A DNA stretch of 64,000 nt, taken from Cryptomeria japonica. Taxonomy: Eukaryota; Streptophyta; Pinopsida; Cupressales; Cupressaceae. The position numbers were made by a program, and so were the translations under genes. The notes beneath the pieces are model-generated. The model saw only the letters and a program-made list of their open reading frames with translations. It was not told the DNA's origin and searched no databases. This document shows, piece by piece, positions 1 through 12,485 of the stretch; position 1 is the first letter of the stretch; each line of letters starts with the position of its first letter. The stretch lies in NCBI RefSeq assembly GCF_030272615.1, contig NC_081405.1, positions 468,584,008 through 468,648,007 of the forward strand. The letters run 5' to 3'.

Positions 1-362
1 CAATGTTAGAGCCATAAACTAGATATAGACAATGAGAAACAAGGACTAAATGGGAGATAATAACTATTCACTTCCTTGAAATATAAAACAATCCATGTCA
101 TGATTGAGTTTTCATCCACATTCCTTGCATATCATCAAAAATCTTAGCTTTTCCAGGAAATTAATATCATCATTGCTAAGGCATGCTAGTGGCCAAGGCA
201 AGTGTCCTTTTCCAGCAAAACTATCCATCGATGGCCTTATAAAGGATGAACAAATCAGTCTCACTTGCCAAGAAATCACCTTGGCATGAGGTATCATCAT
301 TTCTCGATCATTAATAAGGTTTTATGCCTGCAATCATTTCAGCATATAGATGTTTTCACTAT

Positions 363-1900
363 CTATTTATGATTGATATGTTTATATGTGGGATTCATGT
401 TGCTTCTATAGATTCCACATGGGATTACTTCATCCATCATGTCCATCTTGGCCAAATCAACTGCCTTGCCATTGCCTTCTTGGTATACATGAGTCAATCT
501 AAAATTTATGAAGGTATAAATTAAGTCATGAATTGGCTTTAACAACTGGTCCATTTTCCAATTGGGTGTAGCATTTTTCCTTATAACATTAATGGTTATA
601 AGAAAATCTTCTTTGAGGTGAAGATTTCTCACATTTAGTTCCTTTGCTAGTTGTGGTCCCAGGAGAGTGGCCCTAAATTTTGGAAGGTTGTTTGTGGTAT
701 CACTGAGAAATACTAATATTTTTGCAAGAATGTTTCCATTGTAGTCTTGAGCAATGCAAAAAGCCCCACTGAGTCTTAGGTTTCCCTTTGACGCCCCATC
801 GAAATTAATCTTGACCCACCCATCTTCTGGGGCACACCAGTTAACATTCTCCCAAGAGTTACTAGGAAGATCAATCTTCCTTGCCCCATTAATAGGGGGA
901 ACTTGGAAGCCATCAAAAGCCTTTCTCATGTCCTCATCCCAATTTGTGAAGATACTCCCTCACAATGGTCTATTATGAGCAATATTGTTAACAATTTGAA
1001 TCACTTTGGTCTCAACTTTCCTAATAAAATTCTCTCTTAGCATAGATTGATGTTGAAATACTCTTTGATTGCATTCCTTCCACAATTCCCAAATTATTGT
1101 GAAGGGATGAATTTTCCATAGACTATCAAAAAGTCCTTTCCTAGCCTTGATGGGTCACATGCCAAACCAAACATCAATTTCTTGCGATAGCGGGCATTGA
1201 ATATTCATTTTTGTCATGAAATATTTCTAGAAAGTCTCAACATATGGGCAAGTCAATACAAGGTGGTCAGTCATCTCCTATTTTTCTTTGCACAAGTTGC
1301 ATCTCCCAAGGCCATGGGTTCCTAGTTTTCTAATTTTGTCTTGAGTTAGAATTCTTTTTTGAATCGCCATCTATGCAAATACCAGCCTTTGATAGACAAA
1401 ATTTGCCCCATAACAATTTGGTTGGATAATTTTGTTTAGCCCACGTTGCCTCTTTCACCTTATACCCAATGTTTACCTTGTATTCCCCAGAGGTCAAGAA
1501 ACTCAATTTTATAACATATGCCTCAAAGGAGGGAGCAAAAAATCTTTTGTTTAGTATTTTTTCTAGAGCATCTTTTTGTTCATGCACAACATTCATGTTT
1601 CCCATTGATCACCACTTCCAATATGAGCTTCTATTTTCCACTCCCCCCATAGTTGTTAACTCTGTTTCCCCAAACTCAAATGGTCTCCAACCTTATTTCT
1701 TCCATATTTGGTTGAGTATCTATGGGTTCATGTCCTTTCCAAGAGTTTGACTAGAATGATGCACTATTTACATTTTTAATCTCTCAAGTGATATGTTTTG
1801 TGATAATATCTCTGCAATCAAGAATATAGTTCCATATCACTGAATCCCTTGTCGAATTCCTTGAGGTGAAAATTCAAATAGGATAATTGATGAAGAGCCC
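363..1900 (-). pseudogene. LINE zf-RVT and RNase H C-terminal part
   Basis: C-terminal part of the same LINE ORF2. From about 1880 downward it reads SVIWNYILDCRDII and WEIKNVNSASFWSNSWKGH, then the zinc-binding zf-RVT region (YKVKEATWAKQNYPTKLLWG and a CNLC motif near 1300). The last part, 363-929, is an open frame of 188 codons with an RNase H fold: GWVKINFDGASKGN with the first catalytic Asp, then an Asp/Glu-poor middle. In the usual motif FRATLLGPQ the expected Glu of FRAE is replaced by Thr, which points to loss of activity. An RNase H in this position is typical of plant L1 elements. Confidence 0.85.
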
Positions 1901-1904
1901 TCCT

Positions 1905-3378
1905 TGTTACTTCTCAAACACCTCAATGTAAGACATTGACCCCCCAAACCAAGAATGGTATCCTCTCAAGACAAGGCTCTACAACATTAGGTAGAACTTC
2001 ACACAATCCTCAAGACCCATACCTACTCAGAAGGCTTGCAACAACACACTCCTTGATGCATTCAAGGGATACAAATCATTTGTGTACCATTTTTGGGTCA
2101 TACAAGACTACTCAAGGTCAGACAAAGCACCGGTTGTAAGATTTCATGCTCATTCCTTTGTAAACTCACTCAATTAGGCCTAGTGGCTTGTAGCCCTATT
2201 TAGTGGGTAATTGGGACTTAATTCTAGATTCTTCCAAACAAATAGGCAAGAAAATAATGGATTCAGACACCCTTTTGGAAGTTACACAAATCCCCAAAAG
2301 GAAGGATCAAGGTCTGCAAAATAAGGGTCTAAGCCGGTAGGATATTGACTATCCTAAAGGACTAATTAGGCCTCTTTTGTGAAGCAACTATGCTTAGATG
2401 AGTGAACCAGTTAACTAAAACCCCTTGGGAATATGTGAGACCATAAATAATGAGGGATTCAAGGGTTACACGCCTGGAATCATCACCATTTGCACACAAG
2501 GGTGATCTATTTGATCAAGGTCTAGGTAGCCACATAGAGATGTCTACCTAAGATCGCCCCAAACACACTTCTTCCTTTCTTTCCCTACAAAATCCTCTTA
2601 GAATCCTAGAATAAAATGACCATACTTGTCCTCCACCAAATCCCATGAGTCTCAGACTAGGGAAGTACAAGATATGGCCATGGAAGGATGAAAACCTAAG
2701 GTAAACCCTGATTTTTCGGGTACCTACAACAAAACTTGAATATCTGGAGCACTATATACAATCCAGGTTTCAAACCAAAGCCAAAACAAAGTTAACTCAC
2801 CCCTTCAACTTATTCACAACATTTGGAATGGGTACCAATCTGTACAGAACTGTACCATGGGTAAAAACTCTAGAAATGCAGGAAAACTCTGAATTTTTAT
2901 TGATTTGTTGGCATCAAACTCTCCTCCGTACAACTAATCCTTTGGAATTCGATCCACAAGGTTCAAATAATTCTCTACAAATTCTCTCAACTGAAATCCA
3001 AGAGGTTATATCCATTGGGAAAATTTGAAATATAAAAAATACAAAAAGTGCATAAAAGTTGCTCATGACAACTTTTGACAACTTTTGCAAAAGTTGTCAA
3101 AATGTCATCTTTTGCCTCCTAAGCCTTGGGTCTAGTTCACACCCTCCTAAAAAATCTTAAAACACATGAAATTAATACATTTTATCCCCTATTGTCCAAA
3201 AGTCCTAATTGGCTCATAGAAATGCCAAAATAGGAGTTTGGCTCACAATATGGGGTTCTTTATTAGAAACATACAATGCATGATTGAAGACCTATACAAA
3301 ACAACCTAAAGACATGTTTAATTCCTTAGCCACCCTTATAAGAGTCTATCTTATCACCATGAAGGGTTTGATGGGGTG
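1905..3378. mobile_element. Non-coding insert splitting the LINE, type unknown
   Basis: About 1.47 kb with no recognisable coding content, placed between the LINE reverse transcriptase and zf-RVT parts. The pentamer CTCCT occurs just before it (1900-1904) and again at 3379-3383, which may be a 5-bp target duplication. The insert would then run from TGTTAC to GGGGTG. It lacks the TG...CA ends of an LTR, so the class is open, and the repeated pentamer could be chance. A perfect 22-bp palindrome lies at 3077-3098. Confidence 0.4.
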
Positions 3379-3384
3379 CTCCTA

Positions 3385-5340
3385 CACCACTCATCCATGC
3401 CCAAGTATTTCCTTTTAAGCATTTGCACCCATTTTTGATCTCCTTTGGTGTATAGATTCCATAAAAGTTTGTCCCCCATAGCTAGATTCATCATGCTTAG
3501 CTATTTGATTGCGGTCCTACCAGTTTCTTGCAGCTTAAAAATCTTGGCCCCCAAGATGAGGGACATCTTTTTATGTTCATTCATCCCACTCTAGAATAAA
3601 ATTCTCATAATTCGAATTTAAAATATCCTCGAGTGCTTTAGGAATATGCATGCAGGACATAGAGTAAACTAGGATGACTAATAACATTACTTTCAACATC
3701 AAGATTCTTCCTACCAATGTAAGTCATCTCTTTCCATACTTCCATCCTATTTTTGTATCAATCAATTAAATTTTCCCAATAGGTTTTTTTGTTGATCCCA
3801 ATGAATAATGACATTCCTATAAGCTTTCCTAGGAAGTTTTCCACTTTTAGGTCGAGTATTCTTGTAATGTCAATTTGTGGACCTGGTTGTGTGTTTAGGA
3901 AGAAGACATTTGATTTTTCCAATTGATGGATTGGCCTAATGTCTTGCAATATTTTTTTAGTACAAACTGGATGATTCTTGCTTCTGATTTGCAAGCAATG
4001 CCAAATAGCATGGTATCATCAGCAAACTGTTGATTTGTTGATGGAGTTATACCTATGATGACTTTCTTTCCTCTCCAGTTTCCCTCCTCTTTAAGATGGC
4101 CAATTCTACTACCTGAAGCCTCTACCATGATTATAAAGAGGAAAGGTGATAAAGGATTGTGGTTTCTAATACCTTTTGTTAAGGAAAAAAAATCATGTGA
4201 GGTTCCATTCATTAATACTATTTTTTTTTTAGTGTTGATACAATTTCCAACTCAATCAATCCACCTACGAGTGAATCCAAACTTTCCTAGGACATCTACT
4301 AGACAATGCTTCTTGACTAGATGATATGTATCTAGTATATCCAACTGTATTATCATGCTTGTTGTTCTTATTTTTCTTACTAAATGAATTGGATCATGAG
4401 TGATAATGCTTCTTTCCACAATAGACCATTTGGGTGAGAATCTTCTTTGTTCTTATGAGATAATGCTCCTGAGAACACATTCAAGTCTATTAGAAATAGT
4501 TTTTGTGATAATTTTATAAATATGTTGCATAGAGAAATTAGTCTGAATTCATTCATGATTTGACCCTCCTTTTTCTTGGCGATCAATGCAAGGAAGGTAT
4601 GATTTAGTGATCCAAGCATAGTGGCTTTCTTTCTGGATTCCTAAACTACTTTGACCACATCCTCATTTCCAATGTCCCAAAAGTGTTGAAATAAATTGGT
4701 TCAAAATCCATTTGGACTAGGGGCCTTGTCAAGGTTGAGTTGACATGTAGCTTTTCTAACTTCTTCCTTAGTGATATCTTTGTTGACTTTCTCTAATGAC
4801 TACGTCATAGTCCCATCTTCTCTCTTTATTTCCACTATTATTTTCTTGTTTCTATTGGCCAACGTTGTTCTATGGAATAATTTGGTATTTCTGTCACCCT
4901 CTTTAAGTCACATTTCTCTTTATTTTCATTGCCAATAACACTCCTCCCCGGTCAAAAATTCTGACAATTCTTGTTTTAATTGGTTTCTATTTTTTAGTCA
5001 TCCATTCTCATCCCCTTGTCAATTACATATTCTTTTAAAGATTCTGGGTCTTTCTCCACTCCGCCTTTCTCTTCAATTTTTTTTGGAAGTGCTCCCTATT
5101 CCAGACCTTGAGTTTATGTTTAAGGTGGCTTAGCCATTTGTGAAGCTGGTATAACTTGGAGTGGCTTCTACTATTGACTTCATTCCACCATCCTTTGATC
5201 AATTCATATAGAATTGGATCTCTAAACCACATATTCTTGGATTTGAATGGACTACTAGCAAGGGGATCTTTAGGTTTGATAATTAGCTATGCTAGAAAAT
5301 TATTGGACCTAGTATAGGGTAGAATGGAGACTTCCTATGT
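3385..5340 (-). pseudogene. LINE reverse transcriptase (ORF2 middle part), decayed
   Basis: Would copy the element's RNA into DNA at a nicked target. Around 4380-4619 the reading gives TFLALIAKKKEG and EFRLISLCN, the conserved start of plant L1 reverse transcriptase. At 3895-4212 it gives GIRNHNPLSPFLFIIMVEA and then QFADDTMLFG, which holds the catalytic FADD box with both aspartates intact. The high-coordinate end carries the linker with MWFRDP and LKVWNREHF. The reading crosses several frames and stops, so no protein can be made. It continues at lower coordinates, past the insert, into zf-RVT and RNase H. Confidence 0.85.
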
Positions 5341-6399
5341 GTTTGGTTAACTATTTGTTGGGTGAAAATTTTATAAACTTGAGGGAGGTTACAAAATGTA
5401 TATTTTCATCGTAGTGTGTGAGACAATACCTCTCAGAAGGTAAGGTATAATCTATCCTATTTATAAGGGAAGGCTCTACCTCTCTACTACAATCTATATC
5501 TACTATTAATATACTTGCTAACTTTACACTATTTCTAGTATGAAACAATAAATTAGTGCTCTCTTTTTTTTAAAAACAAGTATTTCTCTTATTCTCTATT
5601 TAGAATGGAGCAACAAAACAATCCTAACTTGTAGTAATTTTAAAAATCTACACTAAATGGAAGCAAAGTGTCCATGAAAGTTAAAAGTCTTCCACTACTT
5701 CCTTTTCTGAAAAATGACTCAAGGGATGAGCCATTTTTGTATACAAAAGAGCTCAAAGTCTCCTTCAAACACTCAAGTCCTATCAACCACCATATCTCGA
5801 ATATTGATATATTGTAAGCACAAAGTCTCCCAAATACATCACAAAGCTTTCTACTCTAAGAACAAAATTCAACAAAGCGCAAAGACTTCACCTTATTATC
5901 TTACTTAATACAAATTTTTTCAAAATCATAACACAAAGTTTATAATATTTTACTTTACCTCTTTCAACTCAAATACTTTTCACAAAGAAAGAGTTAATAT
6001 AAAAGAAAGTAGACAAGAATGACATAAGAACATTCCCTCACACAATAAAGTAGTTCCAAGACAAAGATTGGATGCAACTTCTTTTCTTCTTTTATTAAAA
6101 TTCTTGAATACACTACGAGCTTAAACTCTTAGATAACTTTTCAATTCTACAGAGTTTTGATGTATTAGCCAAAAGATGGAAAAACGGCCCTTATTACAAT
6201 AAGATCCCTCATATATATAGAAGAGAGATTATGCACAAACATAGGGAAAGTTACAACTAATTATGACTAAGTCAAAAGTAGAGACCTATTTGACTTAGGA
6301 CTCATGTAGTCCTACATGTGTACTAGTGCATACATGAAATGACACTTAAGGTGTTGATTGGAATTACAAAATGCAACTGGAAAAGCATAAAATAATCCA
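5341..6399. other. No gene recognised
   Basis: AT-rich stretch between the truncated LINE and the decayed ORF. It holds only short chance open frames. A TATA-like run (ATATATAGAAG) occurs near 6211-6222, but nothing ties it to a gene. Confidence 0.5.
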
Positions 6400-9300
6400 T
6401 GTCTTTATCTTCATGTTGATCTCGTTCTTGGAATTATTCAAGCTTTTGTAGAGCAATTTTCATCTGAGCTTCATTGGTTCCCTGAGTATGACTAGTGATG
6501 ACCTTGACCCATGTAAGAGAATCTTCTAAATCGACACAAGATTTCTTATGCTTCTTCAAGAGAGAATCCAAATCTAGAATGAACTAAAGATCAACCAACT
6601 TATCAATAGATGAAAAAGAGAAGTCCTCTCTCTCAATTTCAGTGGTTAGCAACAAACTAAATTCTTTGATGATTTCATCAACATCAAGAACTCTGTTGTT
6701 TTCATCTAAGAGAGTATAGGGAATTTTTGATACTATGTCAACAATCTCTTTCTTTTTATCCATACATTCTTTCTAAGCCTTTCTTAGGTCTTTGATTAGC
6801 CACTCCAGAGTATTTATTTGATGCTCTAATGCTTCCCGTTGTTCAACATATATATCTTGAGAAGGAATAACACCATTTTCCACAAGAATATTTGAGTCAA
6901 AATCTTCAAGTTTCAACCATGCATCAAAGTCCTCCTTTATTTACAATTCTTGAGAAAAGAGTTCTATAGTGATATCCACCTAAGTCTTCATAGTATCAAG
7001 ATTTTTTTATGGTGGTAGCTAAGATTAGGAGTCATGTTCCTTGACTAAGAATTCTATCCATCCATTCACCCACTGCTCTGCTCCATAAAGCTACTTGCTC
7101 GACTCTCTTCATAACCCATTCATCCAATGATGAAATCATTGGTTCAATTGCTTCAGAGGACTTGGTCACTTTGATTAGATTAGTAGTGAGTATTTCAATC
7201 CATGATTTAAGTTTATCTTTATTGATTTTTTCCTCATCATATCTATCAATGTGAACATCTAAAGCTATTTTAATATCTCCTTTGACAGAGTCATGAGTTT
7301 GTTTGCCAAATCAACCTCGCTAATAGTATAATTTGAATCTTGAATTTGAGCAATGTCCTTATCACTAGGAGGAATGAAAATCTTTGCATATTTTCTCTTA
7401 GATTTATCTACCTTTAATGGTAGTTTTAGGCTTGGTGGAGATGAGGTGACTGAAGTGGAAATCATATGGAGAAACAACTTGTTTATTACTCTTAGAAGCA
7501 TGGGAAAATGACCATGGTGGTAAGGAAGAACCATCATCAATATTTATGACTAAAGTTTGAGAGGGATCTATTTATTCTTGGGAAGTAGTAGCCACCATAG
7601 GTGAAGTTGTAGTAACAATTATGGGAGGATTTGGAAGAGAAGACTCATTAGGTTTGGGACCAGTCTCTGTCATGAATTTATCAAAATCATCCAATATAGT
7701 GGATGACACTTCAGGTAAATTTGCAAAGATAGATACAACATTCTCAATATTATCATGTGAGGTATCTAATGTAGAGCCACTAGAACTAGTGGAAGAAACA
7801 TGAACAATTATAATAGGAGTGACACAAGTGACAGTAATCCAAAATATTCCAATTCAATGGTAGAAACAAGAGCATGAACCATGGTGGAATAAGAAAGAGA
7901 TACTTGGGGTAAAGACTCATGGGACTTATCTGATTGAGAAGTCTTGTAAGATTGTGGTAATCTCTCTTCATCATACTCATTATAATGCTTTTCATTATCA
8001 TCCTCATCACCTTTCAGTTGATCTACATCAATAGGCTCTAGATCAGGATGTTCATCATTCAAATTCTCATCTTGAACTTCAGACTCTTTTGTCTCCTGAA
8101 TATTTGAAACATATGGTTCTCCTTAAGCTTTTCCTTTGTTAGCTCCAACTGTGAATTTCAACTTTGGAGATTTTTGAAAAGTGGCAAGACCTTGTTAATT
8201 CTTTGTTTTTATCTCTAACCTCTTACCAATAGGTCCAGTTGTATCATCATCAAAACTAGTAGAGAAAGACTTCAATTGAATTCCTTTGCTAGAAATCCAA
8301 ACATTAGTATTCGCAAGAATACTCTGGAATCTATCTTTGATGGAAGTTGAATCTTTCCATAACCATTGAATAAGTGGCAAGGGTGTTGATGAAACCTTCT
8401 TTTCTACATAGGTAAGGTCTATAACATTACCATCCTCTTCAAGATCATCTAGGATATCTGCAAGATCAAATTATTGAATTTGGTCCACTATGAGCTGTCA
8501 GTAATCAAGTTTCCTGATGTTGTTCTTTGTCCTACAGTCAATCCATATATCTTTAATTCAATGTACATGAACATATGCATTTTCTCAATTTGTTCTTCAT
8601 TCCTCTATAATCAAAATCTCTTCTTGCCTTGAAGAATATCATAATTACTCTTCTCATTTCTTCATCCATTTCCCTTGCCTTGAAGATTGAATTAATGGAG
8701 TAATTTCCAATAGTTAATGAGAAATTCAAACCTACCTTTTGTGAACCAGACCATGCCTCATGTATTGCCACCATTTGACGAGCCAATTCCATCAAGAAAA
8801 TTTTATCTAATGGATACATTGGGAGCATAAAAGGTTCACTAGTGAAGCATACCACCCTTAGATAGGTGAAGCTAGAGAATTGTAGGAACATACATCCATA
8901 TTCATTCACTACTTCCCATGCATGATCTGACACTCTTTTGTTGTATAAATCTTTGATATGCATGCACATGTGATAGCCAAAGAATGCATAATTCACCCTT
9001 CAAAAATTATTGAAACTATTCCTCAAAACCAACTAGGAATAGCATTCATATACAACAACTTGCCTTTTGTATCATAATATAGACAAACCTAGGAAATTCC
9101 TCATAGAAGTTGTTGTGTACACTAGATATGATGTAATGTAGAACTTGAGAGTAGTTGGTACCTTAGTGAGCTACTCAAATATGGCATCACTTATTTGCTT
9201 CCCCCAAAATATCTTCTCCTTATTTTTCCTAATGACATGGATGTACTAATACATCCATTCATAATATGTATTTGAAGTAGGAAGCCCTTTCACCCTACTT

Positions 9301-9852
9301 AGGAGAGTAACCAAGTCATTGAATTTTTCAATAAGATCACTTCTAGGAAAGGTTTTTGGCCACCTCGCAATTGTAGGTCTCGAGATATTTAACCAATTTT
9401 CAATCATATTCTTTCTACACTTATCTGAATTCCTACCATAATAAGATTGTGTTGATTGCGTGGTTGTATCATAATACTTCTCAATGTTTGGACACCTGAA
9501 GATAGTGTCAAAGAAATATTCATCAAGTTTGATTAGTTTTTTTCCATTTATATCCTTTATGCTTCTGCTAATAGGATCAAAATGATTTGCAACTGCCATG
9601 ACAAATTCAAGATCCTGAGCAGACATTGGGAATGCTAAGACCAAATGAATACTATTGTTGATAATGGGATCCATCTTATAGTATGAAGGAGGTTGCTGAA
9701 TTTTCTTTAGAAACTCTGCAAGGTCCACATGACCTATTTTTGTGTCCCTTATCTAATCAATATTTGATGATACTGATGAAGGTGGGAAAACCAAATGTGG
9801 ATCTTTCTTCTTGAAATTTATGGTCTTCTTTCTTGGAGATAGTTTTGTCATC
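6400..9852 (-). pseudogene. Long decayed ORF related to the G1 LTR ORF
   Basis: A minus-strand coding relic starting at an ATG at 9852 (MTKLSPRKK) and traceable through 9246-9728, 8553-8996, 8195-8380, 7808-8062 and on toward 7070, with stops and frame changes between blocks. I recognise no named family. The 8553-8996 block aligns by eye with the ORF in the G1 LTRs: FTYLRVVCF, a ...MLP... segment and then MELARQM here, against FTYVRVFGF, YVLPEP and LEIVRQM there. The later part is acidic and low in complexity (PIDVDQLKGDEDDNE). It may be the coding part of another long-LTR retrotransposon or a domesticated relative. The lower border is approximate. Confidence 0.6.
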
Positions 9853-9989
9853 TGGGCAAGAATGATAGTGTAGCATAGATAAATTATCATTACTTGAGAA
9901 GAGAAATCATCAACCATATTTGATCATTTCAATTGAACATGATCATGCAGGTGTTGCATTTGGTAACATTAGGGTTACAAAAAACCTCA

Positions 9990-10312
9990 TTTCATCATGG
10001 TAGAACAAGTGTAAATCGGGCCTATGAACCCTATTTACATGTGTGTATAATTAGTGTAATTTGAGTTCATAGGTCCGAATTACACTTATGGCTATGTGTG
10101 GTTCAAAGGTTTAATTTAGACCTATGAACTCAAATTGTATCTAGGGAAAAACTTGTAATAGGTGTAGGTCGGATCCATAGGTCCAAATTACACTTATAAA
10201 GTGCATAAGGTAAAACTGGTGTAGGTCAGACTTATGAGTCTTCCATACACTAAGAAGGGAATGATAAAACAAAGTGTAAGGCAGACCTAGAGGCTTGACA
10301 TACACTAAGGAG
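9990..10312. repeat. Degenerate repeat with GTGTAA and CCTATGA motifs
   Basis: A block of roughly 40-55 bp variants in both orientations. GTGTAAATCGGGCCTATGA, GTGTAATTTGAGTTCATAGG, GTGTAGGTCGGATCCATAGG and GTGTAAGGCAGACCTAGAGG recur with their complements such as AATTACACTTAT. The block ends exactly where the C1 LTR begins. It resembles the motif-rich leaders or U3 regions of the large gypsy elements in this window, but its parent element is not identified. Confidence 0.55.
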
Positions 10313-11516
10313 TGTTAGAATAACCAATGGACAATTGAGAGGGGGGGGGGTGAATCAGTTCTCAACAATTATGAAACTTTAAGCACAAAAACCTTTTACT
10401 AGAATAGCAGATATATCAATTAAGCACAACCATAAATCATAAACCAAATACCATGCATTGAAAACATATAACACCAAGATTTGTAAGTGGAAAACCCGGT
10501 AAAGGGAAAAACCATGGTGGGAAACCCTACCCATAGTCAGATGATACTTCTATAGAAAGTATGTGATTACAATAAAGAGGCCTACACATGCAGGAAGGCA
10601 CACTACCTAGAGCATACTGCTCATCACAAAAGAGCCTTACTGACTACAAAAATATTCGGACTACAATCTAGAAGGAAGAGTGAACTGCAAGAATAGCATC
10701 TCCTATGCTTGACTACAGTTCTAGTTAAGCTCAATACTAGAGGTCTTAAACCTCTTACTCAAACCCAATTTGATCACCTATGATTGACCAAAACCTCTAC
10801 ATATGATTAAAACTTTATTTGTACATAGATAATCCCATAACCCATGATCTACAAAGAGATCTTACATCATATTTATACATACTTGGGACCTGAACAATTA
10901 GGTCGGCCACCCAAAAGATAGTACAATAAATCCATTACATAAACCCACAAACCAATGACAACCCAAGTCAGCCTAAGACTGAAACAACATTAACTAAACA
11001 ATAAATCCAATCGGTAACGCATCAGGAGCATCCACCAACACGTTACATAAACCGGTCCATAACCTAGGAGAATAACACAAAATAGCACCAAACCTAAAAT
11101 AGGTCACCATAAGCCAAATGCAACACCACTGATCAACTAGAATACGAACATGATAACCATCAACATCTTGAGAACCTTCTAGAAGCCGCACCAACACTAC
11201 TTATTGAATCCATCAAAATATCTTCAACAAATATCTATCGATAAAACCCTTATCGGTAACCAAAAGGCTTACTAGAACATATGATAGCTTCCAGATCACC
11301 AAATCCTGAATTAACGGAATGCAATACGCACATGAATGATCGAACCAAACCAATTCCACCAAACTGAACATACCAGAGAATACTGGAGATGATTTCCAGA
11401 TCAACATCACAATCCAACCACTCTTCCAGAACCCGATAGACAACCAAACAATCTAGTGTTGACATCAATGACAAAAATCAATCCAACACATAATCAATTC
11501 CTCCAAATTGCCAATA
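10313..11516 (-). repeat. C1 3' LTR
   Basis: Starts TGTTAGAATAACC and ends GCCAATA on the plus strand. It matches the other C1 LTR at 16130-17339 through most of its length, including a G-homopolymer near 10342 and the stretch CACATAATCAATTCCTCC before the end. The last dinucleotide is TA where the other copy has CA. Confidence 0.9.
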
Positions 11517-11535
11517 ATATCCCCCTTTAGCATTG
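11517..11535 (-). other. C1 polypurine tract
   Basis: Plus-strand CCCCCTTTAGC directly inside the 3' LTR reads on the minus strand as a purine run (CTAAAGGGGG) abutting the LTR. This is the plus-strand primer expected for a copia element. Confidence 0.75.
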
Positions 11536-11870
11536 ATGGCAACGCTAGATGTGAAAAACATCCAAATGCCAAGAAATGCCAAACAAGTCTCCCCCAATGG
11601 AAGACACCCAAAAAATGATATATCAATTAAGTTCTAAACCAATTAATCCATAGACCAAGCTCCCCCTATGACTGATATCTCTGTTTTTCACATATATATC
11701 TCTCCCCTTTGACATCAATGCTAGAAATTTGACAAAAACATCAAAGAGAAACCATAGATCCTTTGAACCACGCAACTGACTACTCCCCCGGAGTAGTAGC
11801 ACCAACTCATGAATCTGGAATGAATGATAGTTCTGATAATGCATACCGGATTGATACCAATCAACATCAC

Positions 11871-12380
11871 TTAAGTCTCTACTAGAGGGGAAGAGACCCC
11901 CAATTTGTCTCTAAAGTACTCAAATGATTCCTTGGGCAAAGGTTTAGTGAAGATATCTGCAATTTTCTCTTTAATGTTCTCATAAACCAATCTAACTTCA
12001 TTTGCTTCTACCTTTTCCTTCAAAAAGTTATACTTGATTGATATGTGCTCTATCTTTGAATTAAATACCAGATTCTTTGATATGTCAATAGGAGCAGAGT
12101 TATCACAATGAATAACTACTAGTTCATCACAAACTACCCTTATATCTTTCAACATTTGCTTCATCCATAGAACTTGTGTACAACTAGTAGCAACATCAAC
12201 ATACTCAACTTTAATAGTAGATAAAGAAATACATGACTGTTTCTTACTGATCCATGAAACAAGTTTCTTTCCAAGAAAGAAAGCTCCACTGGATGTGCTT
12301 TTCCAGTCATCTATATCTCCAGCCCAATCTGCATCTGTATATGAACATAGTGTAAAGTCATCATCTTTAGGATACCACAA
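11871..12380 (-). pseudogene. C1 RNase H (pol C-terminus)
   Basis: RNase H degrades the RNA strand during reverse transcription. The 169-codon open frame holds SYTDADWAGDIDDWKSTSSG with the first catalytic Asp. VEYVDVATSCTQ stands in for the usual AEAEYVA, keeping one Glu. HCDNSAPIDISKN supplies another Asp, and TKPLPKESFEYFRDKLGV is the typical copia pol C-terminus. It is the last part of pol, followed by about 340 bp of 3' untranslated sequence and then the purine tract. It is open in itself, but the upstream pol is broken. Confidence 0.9.
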
Positions 12381-12485
12381 ACCATATTCAGTTGTTCCTT
12401 GTAAACATCTGAAAAATCCTTTTCACTCCACTCTCATGATTCTCTCTTGGATCACTCTAATATCTTGATACAATACAAACTGCAT

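Larger units (their letters stand above)
363..5340 (-). mobile_element. L1-like LINE, 5'-truncated and interrupted
   Basis: A minus-strand non-LTR retrotransposon. Read from high to low coordinates it gives the linker after the endonuclease (ILPYTRSNNF, then MWFRDP and WNREHF), the reverse transcriptase, the zf-RVT zinc-binding region and a C-terminal RNase H. This is the order of plant L1 ORF2. The endonuclease proper and ORF1 are missing, as expected for a 5'-truncated copy. A non-coding insert at about 1905-3378 splits the ORF between the reverse transcriptase and zf-RVT. Many stops and frameshifts show the copy is dead. No poly-A tail is evident at the low-coordinate end, so that border is uncertain. 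Confidence 0.85.

Noticed and set aside
6205-6225. ATATATAGAAG as a promoter
   Set aside because: It is not upstream of any recognisable plus-strand gene, and such runs are common in AT-rich DNA.
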